This document shows positions 57,901 to 64,000 of a stretch of DNA of 64,000 nt, in pieces. Source of the DNA: Druceiella hillmani. Its lineage: Eukaryota > Arthropoda > Insecta > Lepidoptera > Hepialidae. Position 1 is the first letter of the stretch; each line of letters opens with the position of its first letter. Location of the stretch: the NCBI GenBank assembly GCA_039881145.1, contig JAYKKI010000023.1:9978001-10042000 (forward strand). Direction: 5' to 3'. The notes beneath the pieces were generated by a model. That model saw only the letters and a program-made list of their open reading frames with translations, made no database searches and was not told the DNA's origin. The translations under genes and the position numbers were made by a program.

Positions 57901-60900
57901 AATCTTATTATGACATATTGGCGAAATAACCTGGTATCATTTCTCTCACATCGAAGGCAATAATGCCCAAGCATCATGTCGAACATGTCATCGAAACAAC
58001 CAGGCTGCCCTTATATTGCCAAGCAAGACCACTACCACCATCTCGCTACAAGCTGGTCAAAAAGGAATTTGAGAACATGATCCAGCAGAGACTATGCAGT
58101 CCAAGCAAAAGAATGGCGATATATGAGCTTGCAGTGACTACTGAAGGCTTAAGGCCAGCCCAATTGTTACCCGATACAGTGAATCAAGGACTTCACCTAG
58201 CAACCAATAAAACCGTATTCAGCACAATCTAAATTGCATATACCAGCAAATCCCAGTCTCGGAAACTGATATCGCAAAGATTGCTATCATCACCACATTT
58301 GGCCTCTTCACGTTCCCGAAAATGTGTCCAGGTCTCAAGAACGCTGGCCAATGAAAAAATGAGGTGTGGACTCAATTTCATTGACAACCTCTTGTGTATA
58401 ACATCAAAGAGTTAGCCAAACACCGCCCAAACCTTGAAGCACTCAAGTGCCTCAAAAAAAATGCCATCACCATCAACCTCTCCAAGTGCAATTTCGACAA
58501 AGCGGAAATAATTTTTAATTTCTCAGGCATCCCAGGATGGCATCAATCCAAAGATGAAAAGAACAAGATTAACATAGACTTCTCTAAACCCAAAACCATA
58601 AAAATATATTCTTGGTGTGAATACACGGACGCTATAAGCTATCGCTATAAGTGATGCTGCATACATACTTACACAATGCAATCAAATATTCGTTTAGACC
58701 CCAGTATTGTTAAAAGCGTTTGAAGCATTGAAAGCCAGCATAAAAACACAGCCTAATCTGCTCAACTGTTGCACAACGCACCCATCGCTCTATTCACTGA
58801 TGCATGTAACCTTATCAACCGGCACTGTACTCTGCCGCAATACATTGACAAGAAGTGGTAACCGCTCGTCTATTTGTATAAAAGTTGTCATAGCTCCAAC
58901 AGAGTTCAGAGACACCTTCTGTGTATCGCGACACCTGCATAACTGCACTCTGAGCATTGACCTATATTCGTTTGTTAAGATCTCTTGACATGTGAGCATT
59001 GACCTATATTCGTTCATTAAGATCTCTTGACACGTGTATAAAAGTTGTCATAGCTCCAACAGAGTTCAGAGACACCTTCTGTGTAACGCGCTCAAGATAC
59101 CCAAGCTATCCACACCTGCATAACTGCACTCTGAGCATTGACCTATATTCGTTCATTAAGATCTCTTGACATGTGATCATATATTCGTGCGCAACCAAGA
59201 GGCCCTTACAACCAACATATAATGGCCCCCACAAAGTGCTAAAACGAGACAATAAGAACATTCTCAATGCAACTATCAGACAGAAAAGCTATCATCTCAA
59301 TCGACCGCCTGTACCCCCAGCCCACACTCTCCGTGAGGACTATAAAAAGGCATCACCAAACACTCGCAGTCAGTCAATATTTGTTTCCAACAATTTTATC
59401 AAGTTTAGTTAGTTGTTAGTTTTTCAACATAGCTGCTTTGTCAACTGTACCCACAGAAAATTATTTCCTTTTTGAGCTTGCCTCGCTACTAATTTTGAAT
59501 CCTATGTAAATGAGATTTGACACTACATCCAGATCACTGAGCTGCCGTATTCTGAATTTTGCCCAATCAACAATCATCAGTTTTGTTTTGAATCTATTTA
59601 TATTCAAATTGAAGATTATATACATATATATACAAAAACACAGATATATTTTATAAATACCTTCTGTATAAAAACTACTCGGAATCGTTAAAAAAATGAA
59701 CTGCTTAAAAGAAATCGATAAAATTTTTTTTAAGTTGGTGGAACCTTTCTTAATTACCAAACCAAACTTAAGCGCAATGTGTCAACTAGTGTATTTACAG
59801 CAGCTATGTATTTACAGCTATAGGTCGACCTCAAAATTACTCTGCGAAATTTATTATGGATAAACTAGTTGAACAAAGAATTTGCCTTAAATTTTGTGTT
59901 TCAAATTAAATTTCTTGGCCAAATCATTAAAAATGTCAAAAAAACCTACGATGAGTCGACTATGTTGAAAACATAGGCATAGGAGTGATACAAATCCTTC
60001 AAAGAGGGGCATAAAATGGTCGAAGGTTTGCCTCATCCCAGGAGGCCTTCAACATCTTCCACTGACGATAACATCGAAAAAACAATCAGTGTTTGAGAGT
60101 TGAACATTGATAAAATGGCCGTTCATGGAATTTAAACCAATGTTTTATGCATGATCGATTGTATTGAATGAATCGAATGAATGTTTGAAGACATGGAATG
60201 ATAACACACTTGAAGACAACAAACGGAACTCGCAGCGGGAATTAAAAGCCATATCGCTTTCGCCAATGAGAAGTATATTAAAGAGTAGGTCTGGCATTAT
60301 CACAGTTGTATTGCAAACAATGGGGATTACTTTGAAGGTGACAAAATAAATTTTGATGAACAAACTTAAATTTGTGTTTTTTTTAACAAATCTGAGTAGT
60401 TTTTATGCAGAAGGTATATGCATATATACCTTGTTTATGTTTACATATATGTTTATATATATGTTTACATATATTTAAGTATATTTATGTTTTGTACAGC
60501 ACTTACCTTATATGATGAATTGAATGCTTTTCTTTAAGATTATTTGTAAACAGACTCAATGCTGAATTACTCTCATTACTTGCTTCTGAACAAATAAAAA
60601 TCAATGGAGCTTTCCCTCTTTCTTTGTATTGTCTGAAACCACACACAAAAATTAATAAAACTGATGTCACCAATATTATTCCCTCCATAAAAGCAAAGTA
60701 ATTATAATATTGGTATACCAAAAATTTTTGTTAGGAACATTTTACTTACTGTAATGTATTATCAAATTCTGAAGAATTTCGCAGGAATATATTTGGATAA
60801 TCTTCAACCAAAACGACAGCCTTGGTGTCATCAAAGTCAAATAATGATGTAAAATTAGCTGATTTTAGCAAAAAATCTAGAAACTTTTCTGACTGCTTTT

Positions 60901-63166
60901 CTCTGAACAAATATTCACCTGGAAAATATGTGAGGCCTTATGAATTTGTTTCAATTACTGCTTCAGTTAGCATTTAGTTCAATCGCCTTAAAATCTATTT
61001 AGTCTTTTGTTTACAAGATTTTCAATAAATGTTGACTTTTATCTTGGATTTACAATAAATGTTGACTTTTCTCATAGATGAAATTCTAAAACTGTGAAGT
61101 TCAAAAGTTTAATTTATAAGGATGATAATCCCTAGATAAAATTAGAAATTGTAACACCTGTAGGGTTTTGTGGACTATAAGCAGTTAAAAAAGGAGGAAG
61201 ATATGTAATTTAGGAATTATTATTCCTAAGTCACATATTTCACTGCAATCAAATATTGACACTGTGGGTTAAAATTTACAGGTGAAATAATTAAAAAGGG
61301 TTTTTGATTATTACTTAATAACTGCTCTTAGCCACAAATTTCGAGAAATTTTGGCACGCATATTGTCTGTATGGACGACTAACACATTGGCCGATGGGCC
61401 TAGTGATGTTAAGCGGGCTTCACTCATGTGGCCTACTGACATAACAATTGCATGTTTGAATGATTGTTACTTAATTACATTTAAAAACTAAACAATCATG
61501 AAACTTAATATAGATAAAGTTCATGATTAATATGTAAGTTACTTTTCTATCAGAAAAATAGCATAATTCCTGTAAAATGGAACTCAATATTTTCTATTGA
61601 TATTTAAAAATTAAGTAATGATCAAAAACAGTTTCAATACTCATTTAAAAACTAGATATTTTTTAGACAGAATATAAACTCTTATCAATTAGTGTCGAAA
61701 TGTTCAATTAAACTTTACCATATTCATTTGGAACATCAAGGTCTATTGGGGTAGTCCACTCTTTGATTCTAAAACCATTTTCCTTAGTTAAAACGCGCAA
61801 TGTTGCAGTTTTACCAGCACCTACAGGTCCACTAAGCAATAGAATTTCCCCTTTATTCTTAGTACCAAACAAAGTGAGCCACTGACAGACTTCTTGAACT
61901 TTTTTTGTGTGTACTGCCAAGTCTTCAACTCTAAGTGGATCAAAATTTGACATCCAATCTTTAGCATTTACATCGTAGTTATGGCTTACACAAGTATTAT
62001 TTAAAACCTGCAAATTTTTAAAACTTTAGTTCATTTCCAAATTTTTAACAAAACTTTACCAAAATGTAAGGTGTAGTTTGAATTCATTTGTTTCCTGTAT
62101 TGTTATCTAATTTCTCGCTGTATAGAGTTCTTAAAATAAAAATTATATTATGAACTAACTAAATCTCAAGCAACGACCAAACACAAAGAACAACCTTTCA
62201 CCAAAAAAAATCACACAACTAAAACTCAAAACACAAATCCACACATCAAATAAGGTCACTATAGCAACAACAGCCATATTTCTTCATAGGACATCTTTTA
62301 TTTTTTTGCTGCAAACCTACCGATAACACTCAAGCATATGGAAAGAATTCTATTTTTCTTTTTAATCTATAATGATGATCTTCAGTGGTCTGTTTAAAAA
62401 TAAAGCCCATCCTCTCGATCACAAACTGCTTTTGGTGATAATTACATGATTTCAACACATGGCAGCTTAGTATTCGCTCTTTGTCTACCGCAATAAAGAA
62501 GTTTCCTTTTGATACAACTTATATAAGAAAAGTACAGATTATACTGAAAATTCTTTCATATTAATAATTAATGATAAATTTAAGCCATAACCTATTCATA
62601 GTGAGATGAAAAGTCTGGGGAAAACCTAATAACTGGGAGAATTAATAAATAGATAGATAATGGATATAATGCAGGGTAAAAAGTTTTAGCAGATTAAAAA
62701 AAACTGCAAAAGTAACTGTCCAAGTATGCGCTCATTTAGAGATGAGTATGTTAGACGTATATGTATATTTAACAGATTAGATAGATGACAGTGCCCTGTT
62801 ATCCATACTGCCTAAAAATGGTAAAATTGATTTATTTTCAAATTTGCTATTTTTAGACAAATGAAATAATTCGTAAAATTTTTAAATCATTTTAAAAGAT
62901 ATTAATTCATGGATTACATATCTATAAAAAAATTGTAAATATTAACCCCATCAAAGCTGTTGGATGAAGACTGAGAGTGTGAAGGCGAAGTCTTTTCTTG
63001 ATATTTTGGCTTTTTAACATCACTGGGCCCCTCATCGAAATCAAAGCTTGGATTAAACCATTTCTTAGCCTTAAAAAAAATTAAAAATAAGTAGCAATAA
63101 ACAATAAAAATATCAAGTAATTTTCAACGTATTCATAATACTAAAACGTACGTTAACCGATTTCAT
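33893..63166 (-). CDS. Rad17: Checkpoint clamp loader Rad17 (ten coding exons)
   Basis: Ten exons (63166-63152, 63069-62947, 62007-61719, 60918-60750, 60632-60507, 53798-53617, 52433-52278, 36385-36195, 35391-35270, 33998-33893) join in phase and close the frame at 492 residues plus stop. Rad17 replaces Rfc1 in the RFC-like complex that loads the 9-1-1 clamp on damaged DNA in the nucleus and so supports ATR signalling. Visible features: DLAVHTKKVQEV ahead of the AAA+ domain, Walker A GPVGAGKT (about 106-113), Walker B-like VVLVEDYPN (about 177-185), ISFNAVSASG, GDVRSAILNLHF (sensor-2-like, SGDIRSA in relatives), and a late HGVGRVLNPK block. The protein is shorter than the roughly 680-residue human protein, mainly at the N-terminus and in the last quarter. 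Introns hold many transposons. Confidence 0.93.
33999..35269 (-). other. Rad17 intron 9
   Basis: AT-rich intron. Its acceptor is preceded by a strong T tract just above 34001. Nothing else was recognised. Confidence 0.5.
35270..35391 (-). CDS. Rad17: Rad17 coding exon 9
   Basis: The exon encodes DSVCQEYSLYVGVAGLMTSN, then AWNPVRGPKFLKKLYP. The position and the F-P-P-x-W/F-like spacing fit the Rad17 segment where the post-AAA+ helical region ends. The acceptor is tttcag and the donor gtacgt; it ends in phase 2. Confidence 0.88.
35781..36077. repeat. 297-bp element with perfect 36-bp inverted ends
   Basis: The arms at 35781-35816 and 36042-36077 are exact reverse complements, starting ttgataatcaccttgttagt. 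The centre is AT-rich with no ORF. It lies in Rad17 intron 8, just below exon 8. The structure fits a non-autonomous DNA element (MITE) of recent age, since the arms show no divergence. Confidence 0.8.
36195..36385 (-). CDS. Rad17: Rad17 coding exon 8
   Basis: The exon encodes STENDCLSFVHAPNTIVDQF and then SFLSFLQENYLPHFSSIDDA and LLSDADYFLSEWR. This corresponds to the (F)-LHQNYLDFF-(E)IDD ... LS-AD-LS-W block of Rad17. It joins exon 7 across a 15.9-kb, transposon-filled intron. The donor is gtaggt and the end is phase 0. Confidence 0.93.
36630..36830. other. GC-rich patch
   Basis: Much more GC-rich than its surroundings (cgcgacgcccgcaccctgct, aaccgtttcgcttgtagtcg). It lies about 0.6 kb before the hAT-like coding remnant and could be that element's 5' untranslated region or end. 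No ORF of note; the 36599-36805 ORF has no domain. Confidence 0.35.
37201..37256. repeat. Perfect 24-bp palindrome
   Basis: Bases 37201-37224 and 37233-37256 are exact reverse complements around an 8-base loop (ccagttta). It sits just before the hAT-like coding remnant. Confidence 0.85.
37280..39640 (+). pseudogene. hAT-like transposase remnant (DUF4371/ZMYM-type)
   Basis: Broken frames give FRALLKFRIKSGDTPA, SNAPYISKTMQ, NELIDVCKEIIQESILQYV, AKFFSILFDEIMDIS and LLFRYLHNGVTMEDFKTF. This is the order seen in DUF4371 / zinc-finger MYM-type hAT transposases (SGD, APYIS, A-FFSILADE-TD-S, L-RYV). Near 39300-39440 come SAKRRQTFEIELG and a tract resembling the TRWVERH region. Many stops and frameshifts show it is dead. 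Its middle has expanded into six tandem copies. Confidence 0.75.
37777..39030 (+). repeat. Six tandem 209-bp copies of a transposase segment
   Basis: The phrase gttgattgatgtttg (or gttcattgatgtttg) begins at 37786, 37995, 38204, 38413, 38622 and 38831, exactly 209 bases apart. Units 3 and 5 share variants (IKES, MSYIL, HNGI, TYDRQ), while 2 and 4 share others (IQES, ISYIL, HNGV, IYGRQ), suggesting a two-unit (418-bp) higher-order repeat. 209 is not a multiple of three, so each copy ends in a stop (KMS*) at the next junction. Unit 1 lacks one A near 37781. Confidence 0.95.
40182..40429 (+). promoter_or_regulatory. Heat-shock-element array with TATA box and initiator
   Basis: 40182-40209 has alternating GAA (40187), TTC (40192), GAA (40197) and TTC (40202), each 5 bases apart, flanked by near-matches on both sides. 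From 40266 to 40358 GAA recurs every 10 bases (40266, 40276, 40286, 40296, 40316, 40326, 40346, 40356), with TTC-like triplets halfway. This is the nGAAnnTTCn pattern that heat shock factor trimers bind. TATAAAG at 40394-40400 and TCAGTT at 40424-40429 (A at 40426, 32 bases after the first T) form a standard core promoter. The leader that follows is A-rich with repeated agtga/gtgaa phrases, like insect hsp70 leaders. Confidence 0.85.
40587..42544 (+). pseudogene. Helitron Rep/helicase gene, 5' half (broken)
   Basis: The ATG at 40587 (acaATG) opens MSNEKSTMRSRE and soon meets a stop. Shifted frames give Helitron N-terminal phrases: IFQFCNAKKFSRKTLGICC (near 40840), KMGSLLPPPKEDYKFLQVYF (41103-41160), MKQIQPETGKETNKKVTSKE (41552), and near 42095-42150 YSIE-stop-QKRGLPHSHNLIW. 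The last matches the HUH motif region (QKRGLPHAHILLW) of the Rep nuclease with both His kept. YCNCDVCGYKCKYVNNMAVF (42430) corresponds to the IKYICKYVNKG block. Multiple stops and shifts show decay. The LINE interrupts it after YQMA. Confidence 0.85.
42667..45345 (-). pseudogene. LINE ORF2 (APE endonuclease / reverse transcriptase), two stops
   Basis: ATG at 45345 begins MISLIIATWNINGLSPNIQE, the first motif of the APE-like endonuclease; ALISETHL is the next. SGGDWNSKHTCWGS and ISDHSPVIATF are later endonuclease motifs (catalytic D and H). The reverse transcriptase follows, with KAPGFDLITGEILKHLP, FRPISLLPVISKVFEK, FGFREKHATVEQVHR, LDIQQAFDRVWH and the catalytic TATYADDTACLAS. The frame is 893 codons long and carries only two in-frame stops (45156-45154 in the endonuclease, 43023-43021 near the C-terminus). 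The nicking and reverse-transcription domains are complete in outline. No RNase H domain is seen, as usual for this clade. Confidence 0.93.
45342..46874 (-). CDS. LINE ORF1 (gag-like nucleic-acid-binding protein)
   Basis: About 510 codons are open. The C-terminal half carries a gag-like domain (PPPIMLYGIEDVGKLTQFLE) and three consecutive zinc knuckles: CMRCQQYGHTKNNC, CVKCAGPHITTSC and CTLCSGNHPANYKGC. The last is a slightly longer variant typical of Jockey-clade ORF1. A C-terminal helix region (RLESLIIKQAERIDQLLSQF) may oligomerise. Such proteins coat the LINE RNA in the ribonucleoprotein. The frame has no ATG at its left end (it opens at TTG, 46874). The nearest good ATG (46939-46937) is one base out of frame across an 8-G run (46882-46889). 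Stop TGA overlaps the ORF2 ATG. Confidence 0.93.
   Translation of the reverse strand: MPHEESTTQDRPRILTQQIFHPGLFNRPRSSFLTEVTRKTTKDVDMQVQRHEQNTSVDKPAVPDWQRIPKQNQKRIRSPDEKITATNAAKRSNVKKPQMKPTIIKQKATHKIELDQNPAIKTQNSFSLLNTEDAEKTTQKKVVKETKPPPIMLYGIEDVGKLTQFLEEVANKNDFSYRIASKNQLIISTNSVITYKALIEHIRSRGLIGHTFTCKDQKTMRIVIKNLHFSTPKDAIIAAIELTGNTVQGEIVTARKPGMKEPLNKFFVNVVQHENNKLVKEIKYIYHQKVHIEDPKRKNTIVQCMRCQQYGHTKNNCMRPYRCVKCAGPHITTSCTMDKNTPATCTLCSGNHPANYKGCRVYKEIYARKQVGQNTYLQPRSSNQNPRTPAKTAPEKQRNTENITNTTHLEATPTITNKVEHQKTYSEAIKTQERSTAGNLKDKVKAYNNNSEEKSQRTNFTQIEPQEKSNDHINRLESLIIKQAERIDQLLSQFSTMMNLITSLIDRLPK
46994..49065 (+). pseudogene. Helitron Rep/helicase gene, 3' half (Pif1-like helicase, broken)
   Basis: The coding sequence resumes after the LINE: NNAENVSFSGC, then LLHEIRGPTSFTDLKTVNG and REACQRLGILENDNRWELTL (47240). 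The helicase follows: Walker A GAPGGTGKPF near 47820 (Lys kept, Thr changed to Pro), KIIFWDECT (Walker B) near 48060, LILLGDFRQTLPVIPKPTHD (48130), LRLTKNMRVE, LQVPGMPLHCLRLKIGSSIL, LCNGTRMIVIQLLNNIIEAE, and LYIACSRVGNSKNLNIYTLD near 48970, ending in a stop at 49065. Pif1-family helicases unwind the donor strand in rolling-circle transposition. Frame changes near 47880-48070 and 48270 show it is inactive. Confidence 0.9.
49780..50720 (+). pseudogene. Tc1-like transposase remnant
   Basis: Shifted frames give a linker piece (SHRTVRKP near 49995), AIKAKHLRWAKKERC (50032), FSDENTYEI (50186, first DDE Asp) and QDSAPLHSE (50290, weak second-Asp region). Further on are DDQNIPLLG-like and NPTESAWKLM-like stretches near 50475-50560 and EIVKSCINSMSRRIETLI (50650). 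This is the usual order of Tc1-family D,D34-35E transposases. Heavy decay; ends not resolved. Confidence 0.7.
51536..51795. repeat. 260-bp foldback (two ~120-bp inverted arms)
   Basis: The left arm (51536 on: cacaattaaatgaaactacg, ... ccacaacctaggtttcgttg) pairs with the right arm, which ends gtttcatttaattgtg at 51795. Arms are about 90% alike around a centre near 51660. No ORF. It is in the Rad17 intron shortly before exon 7. Confidence 0.9.
52278..52433 (-). CDS. Rad17: Rad17 coding exon 7
   Basis: A Lys-rich linker (KHIKASKQSID...KKGNKKKNKAKK) with nuclear-localisation character is followed by FVSLGKDNSVNILHGVGRVL, which matches the S-FHALGK-L block of Rad17. The donor is gtaaag; it ends in phase 1. 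Confidence 0.92.
53617..53798 (-). CDS. Rad17: Rad17 coding exon 6 (GDVRSA block)
   Basis: The exon encodes SFNAVSASGMKLALTRV, then NAELIDCVINTSAGDVRSA and ILNLHFASLKG. This matches the Rad17 lid region (FNP-AP-M-K-L, SGDIRSAIN-LQF). The acceptor is tttaag and the donor gtatgt; it ends in phase 1. Confidence 0.94.
55385..55505. repeat. Short tandem repeats (gctagcaagtatagagaa)
   Basis: The phrase agcaagtatagagaa occurs at about 55395, 55415 and 55480, with a variant near 55450. Two copies are followed by caatttgtttattt. It is a small degenerate minisatellite. Confidence 0.75.
57960..59410 (+). pseudogene. Gypsy-like LTR retrotransposon pol remnant
   Basis: PKHHVEHVIETTRLPLYCQA and RPLPPSRYKLVKKEFENMIQ (57963) match the start of Ty3/gypsy reverse transcriptase. 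QIPVSETDIAKIAIITTFGL and FTFPKMCPGLKNA (near 58250) follow in a shifted frame. Then come ALKCLKKNAITINLSKCNFD (58440), FEALKASIKTQPNLL (58710, connection region) and, at 59180, RPLQPTYNGPHKVLKR, the chromodomain-proximal C-terminus of integrase (R-PLQPPY-GPY-V). RNase H and most of integrase are absent or scrambled by local duplications. It is dead, and LTRs were not found. Confidence 0.8.
58870..59175. repeat. Tandem duplications inside the gypsy remnant
   Basis: ataaaagttgtcatagctcc with the next 25 bases occurs near 58876 and 59037 (about 161 apart). The phrase gagcattgacctatattcgt plus aagatctcttgaca occurs three times, near 58952, 58993 and 59131. This is a nested pattern from unequal exchange or slippage. 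Confidence 0.9.
59880..60360 (+). pseudogene. Mariner transposase fragment (second family copy)
   Basis: VEQRICLKFCVSN, then SFKEGHKMVEGLPHPRRPST and SSTDDNIEKTISV (60000-60090), match the mariner N-terminus and GRPSTS linker. Near 60300 IANNGDYFEGDK-like codons match the C-terminal end. The middle (catalytic) part is missing, so it is an internally deleted copy. Confidence 0.7.
60507..60632 (-). CDS. Rad17: Rad17 coding exon 5
   Basis: The exon encodes QYKERGKAPLIFICSEASN, matching the (P)LVFI-S-(D/E) sensor-1 strand of the AAA+ fold, followed by a linker ending KEKHSIHHI. The acceptor is tttcag and the donor gtaagt; it ends in phase 2. Confidence 0.9.
60750..60918 (-). CDS. Rad17: Rad17 coding exon 4 (Walker B)
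   Basis: The exon encodes GEYLFREKQSEKFLDFLL... and VVLVEDYPNIFLR, the Rad17 form of the Walker B strand (LVEDLPN in relatives). It lies between a ttccag acceptor and a gtaagt donor and ends in phase 2. Confidence 0.93.
60919..61718 (-). other. Rad17 intron 3
   Basis: AT-rich. A GC-richer stretch at 61340-61445 (cacattggccgatgggcc, gtgatgttaagcgggcttca) resembles an interspersed repeat common in insects, but the class could not be fixed. Nothing else was recognised. Confidence 0.35.
61719..62007 (-). CDS. Rad17: Rad17 coding exon 3 (Walker A)
   Basis: The exon encodes VLNNTCVSHNYDV through DVPNEY, with DLAVHTKKVQEVCQWL followed by ILLLSGPVGAGKTATLRVL (P-loop) and ENGFRIKEWTTP. This is the classic Rad17 order. 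The acceptor is ttgcag (intron ends at 62008) and the donor is gtaaag; it ends in phase 1. Confidence 0.96.
62008..62946 (-). other. Rad17 intron 2
   Basis: AT-rich intron between GPSDV...SFDG and VLNNTC. No gene, repeat array or regulatory motif was recognised. Confidence 0.5.
62947..63069 (-). CDS. Rad17: Rad17 coding exon 2
   Basis: Forty-one codons run from a tttaag acceptor to a gttaat donor, phase 0 at both ends. They encode AKKWFNPSFDFDEGPSDV and a Ser-rich tail. The W-x-(N/D)-P-S-F-D pattern matches the N-terminus of Rad17 proteins. The Ser/Thr-rich tail precedes the AAA+ region. Confidence 0.85.
63152..63166 (-). CDS. Rad17: Rad17 coding exon 1 (15-base start exon)
   Basis: ATG at 63166-63164 is followed by four codons (MKSVN) and a gtacgt donor. 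The exon ends in phase 0, which fits the next exon across an 82-base intron with a pyrimidine-rich acceptor. It is the only close upstream ATG found with a good in-phase donor. A start further upstream is possible. Confidence 0.6.
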
Positions 63167-64000
63167 TATATATATTTAAGAAAAAGACTTTTAATTAAAA
63201 TACTCTTTCAAATTGCTTGGCCGGTAAAAAAACACTGACAGCTGTCAATTTATACCAAACTATTATTATTTTTTACCTAATGGCGATCATAAAATCACTT
63301 AAGACATCTCAAACCTTATAATTAAATTACCTATTATCATTGTGCAGTCAATATTGATAATGAAAATAAATATTTAACTTTTTAAATATTCAAATTATTA
63401 CCTGCTCAGTAGTAAATAATAATGTATGTAATAATAAAATGAAAAGAATAACAATGTATTAATATACTAGTGAATAATGTATTAATGCATTGTTATTCTA
63501 CTCCATTGGCATCCTAATTTTTTAGTTTTCTTTTATAAATATAAAAAATTTGTTCACAGACAATTCTAATTTATCAGAAACTAAAAAAAGGAGTTGTTTA
63601 GATTACAAATTAAAAGAAATAAAATAAAAAATAGTGCTGTAATAGCCTATGAACCGTAAGTCATAAAATTTAATTTATTAAATATAACTTTTTAAACAAC
63701 GTTATCTTAAATATTTCTACACAAATAATAAACATTGTCATAGATACTTCATGTTACATTAGTATTTTTAAAATTGCCGTAAAATTTTAAAGAAAAAATA
63801 TTGTCCGACTCTATCCACAGACACAGTTCTATTCATAAATATAAAAAAAACAGAGGTCTGTCAAGTGTCAACTGGTTACATAAAACCAGGTTATTATTAT
63901 TGAAAAAGAAAATATTTATGTAAATATACCATATGAGTTTGTTTTATAATAACTTTATTTAATAATAATTTTATGTTAATCATAGTTTACAGATAATAAC
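63167..64000 (-). other. Region upstream of Rad17
   Basis: AT-rich sequence in which I see no other gene. A TATAAA-like stretch (near 63250, minus strand) lies only about 18 bases from a TCAGTG, so the spacing does not fit a TATA/initiator pair. A short inverted repeat (CTGGTT/AACCAG) sits near 63875. Confidence 0.3.

Larger units (their letters stand above)
53799..60506 (-). other. Rad17 intron 5
   Basis: 6.7 kb, AT-rich, with a short tandem cluster (55385-55505), a gypsy-like pol remnant (57960-59410) and a mariner fragment (about 59880-60360). ORFs at 55412-55621 and 56626-56865 have no domain. Confidence 0.7.

Noticed and set aside
61340..61445. Possible tRNA-like or SINE head
   Set aside because: No cloverleaf, A/B box pair or tail could be drawn; more likely a generic interspersed repeat.

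Overview
The window is AT-rich eukaryotic nuclear DNA with long introns, spliceosomal GT/AG junctions and many decayed DNA transposons and retrotransposons. The two host genes and the repeat mix (mariner, pogo/Tigger-like, hAT, Helitron, Jockey-type LINE, gypsy-like pol) point to an arthropod, most likely an insect. The species cannot be named from sequence alone.

Two host genes were assembled by following splice sites and codon phase, both on the minus strand. (1) A TRIM/RBCC E3 ubiquitin ligase gene (RING, B-box, coiled coil, start of a filamin-type Ig domain) has coding exons at 23767-23686, 13257-12620, 4481-4241 and 850-688. It runs off the left edge of the window. A probable non-coding first exon lies near 25316-25275. 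(2) A full-length Rad17 gene (checkpoint clamp loader of the 9-1-1 complex) has ten coding exons from 63166 down to a stop codon at 33893. All phases agree and the predicted protein is 492 residues. Most single-ORF fragments elsewhere are chance ORFs in AT-rich DNA or pieces of transposons.

Layout: 1-25.3 kb is the TRIM gene with large introns holding a mariner remnant, microsatellites and a duplicated splice-donor segment. 25.3-33.9 kb is intergenic and holds a decayed pogo/Tigger-like element. 33.9-63.2 kb is Rad17. Its 15.9-kb sixth intron (36386-52277) is a nest of elements: an hAT-like transposase with six 209-bp tandem copies, a nearly complete Helitron (about 40014-49166) split by a young Jockey-type LINE with a visible target-site duplication, a Tc1-like remnant and a 260-bp foldback. 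Intron 4 of Rad17 carries gypsy-like pol and mariner remnants. 63.2-64 kb is upstream of Rad17.

The most interesting signal is at the 5' end of the Helitron. A long, strictly 5/10-bp-phased array of heat-shock elements (40182-40363) is followed at proper spacing by a TATA box (40394) and an arthropod initiator (40424-40429), with a leader of hsp70-like style. It looks like a heat-shock-factor-driven promoter serving the Helitron Rep/helicase gene, and it is antisense to the Rad17 transcript.
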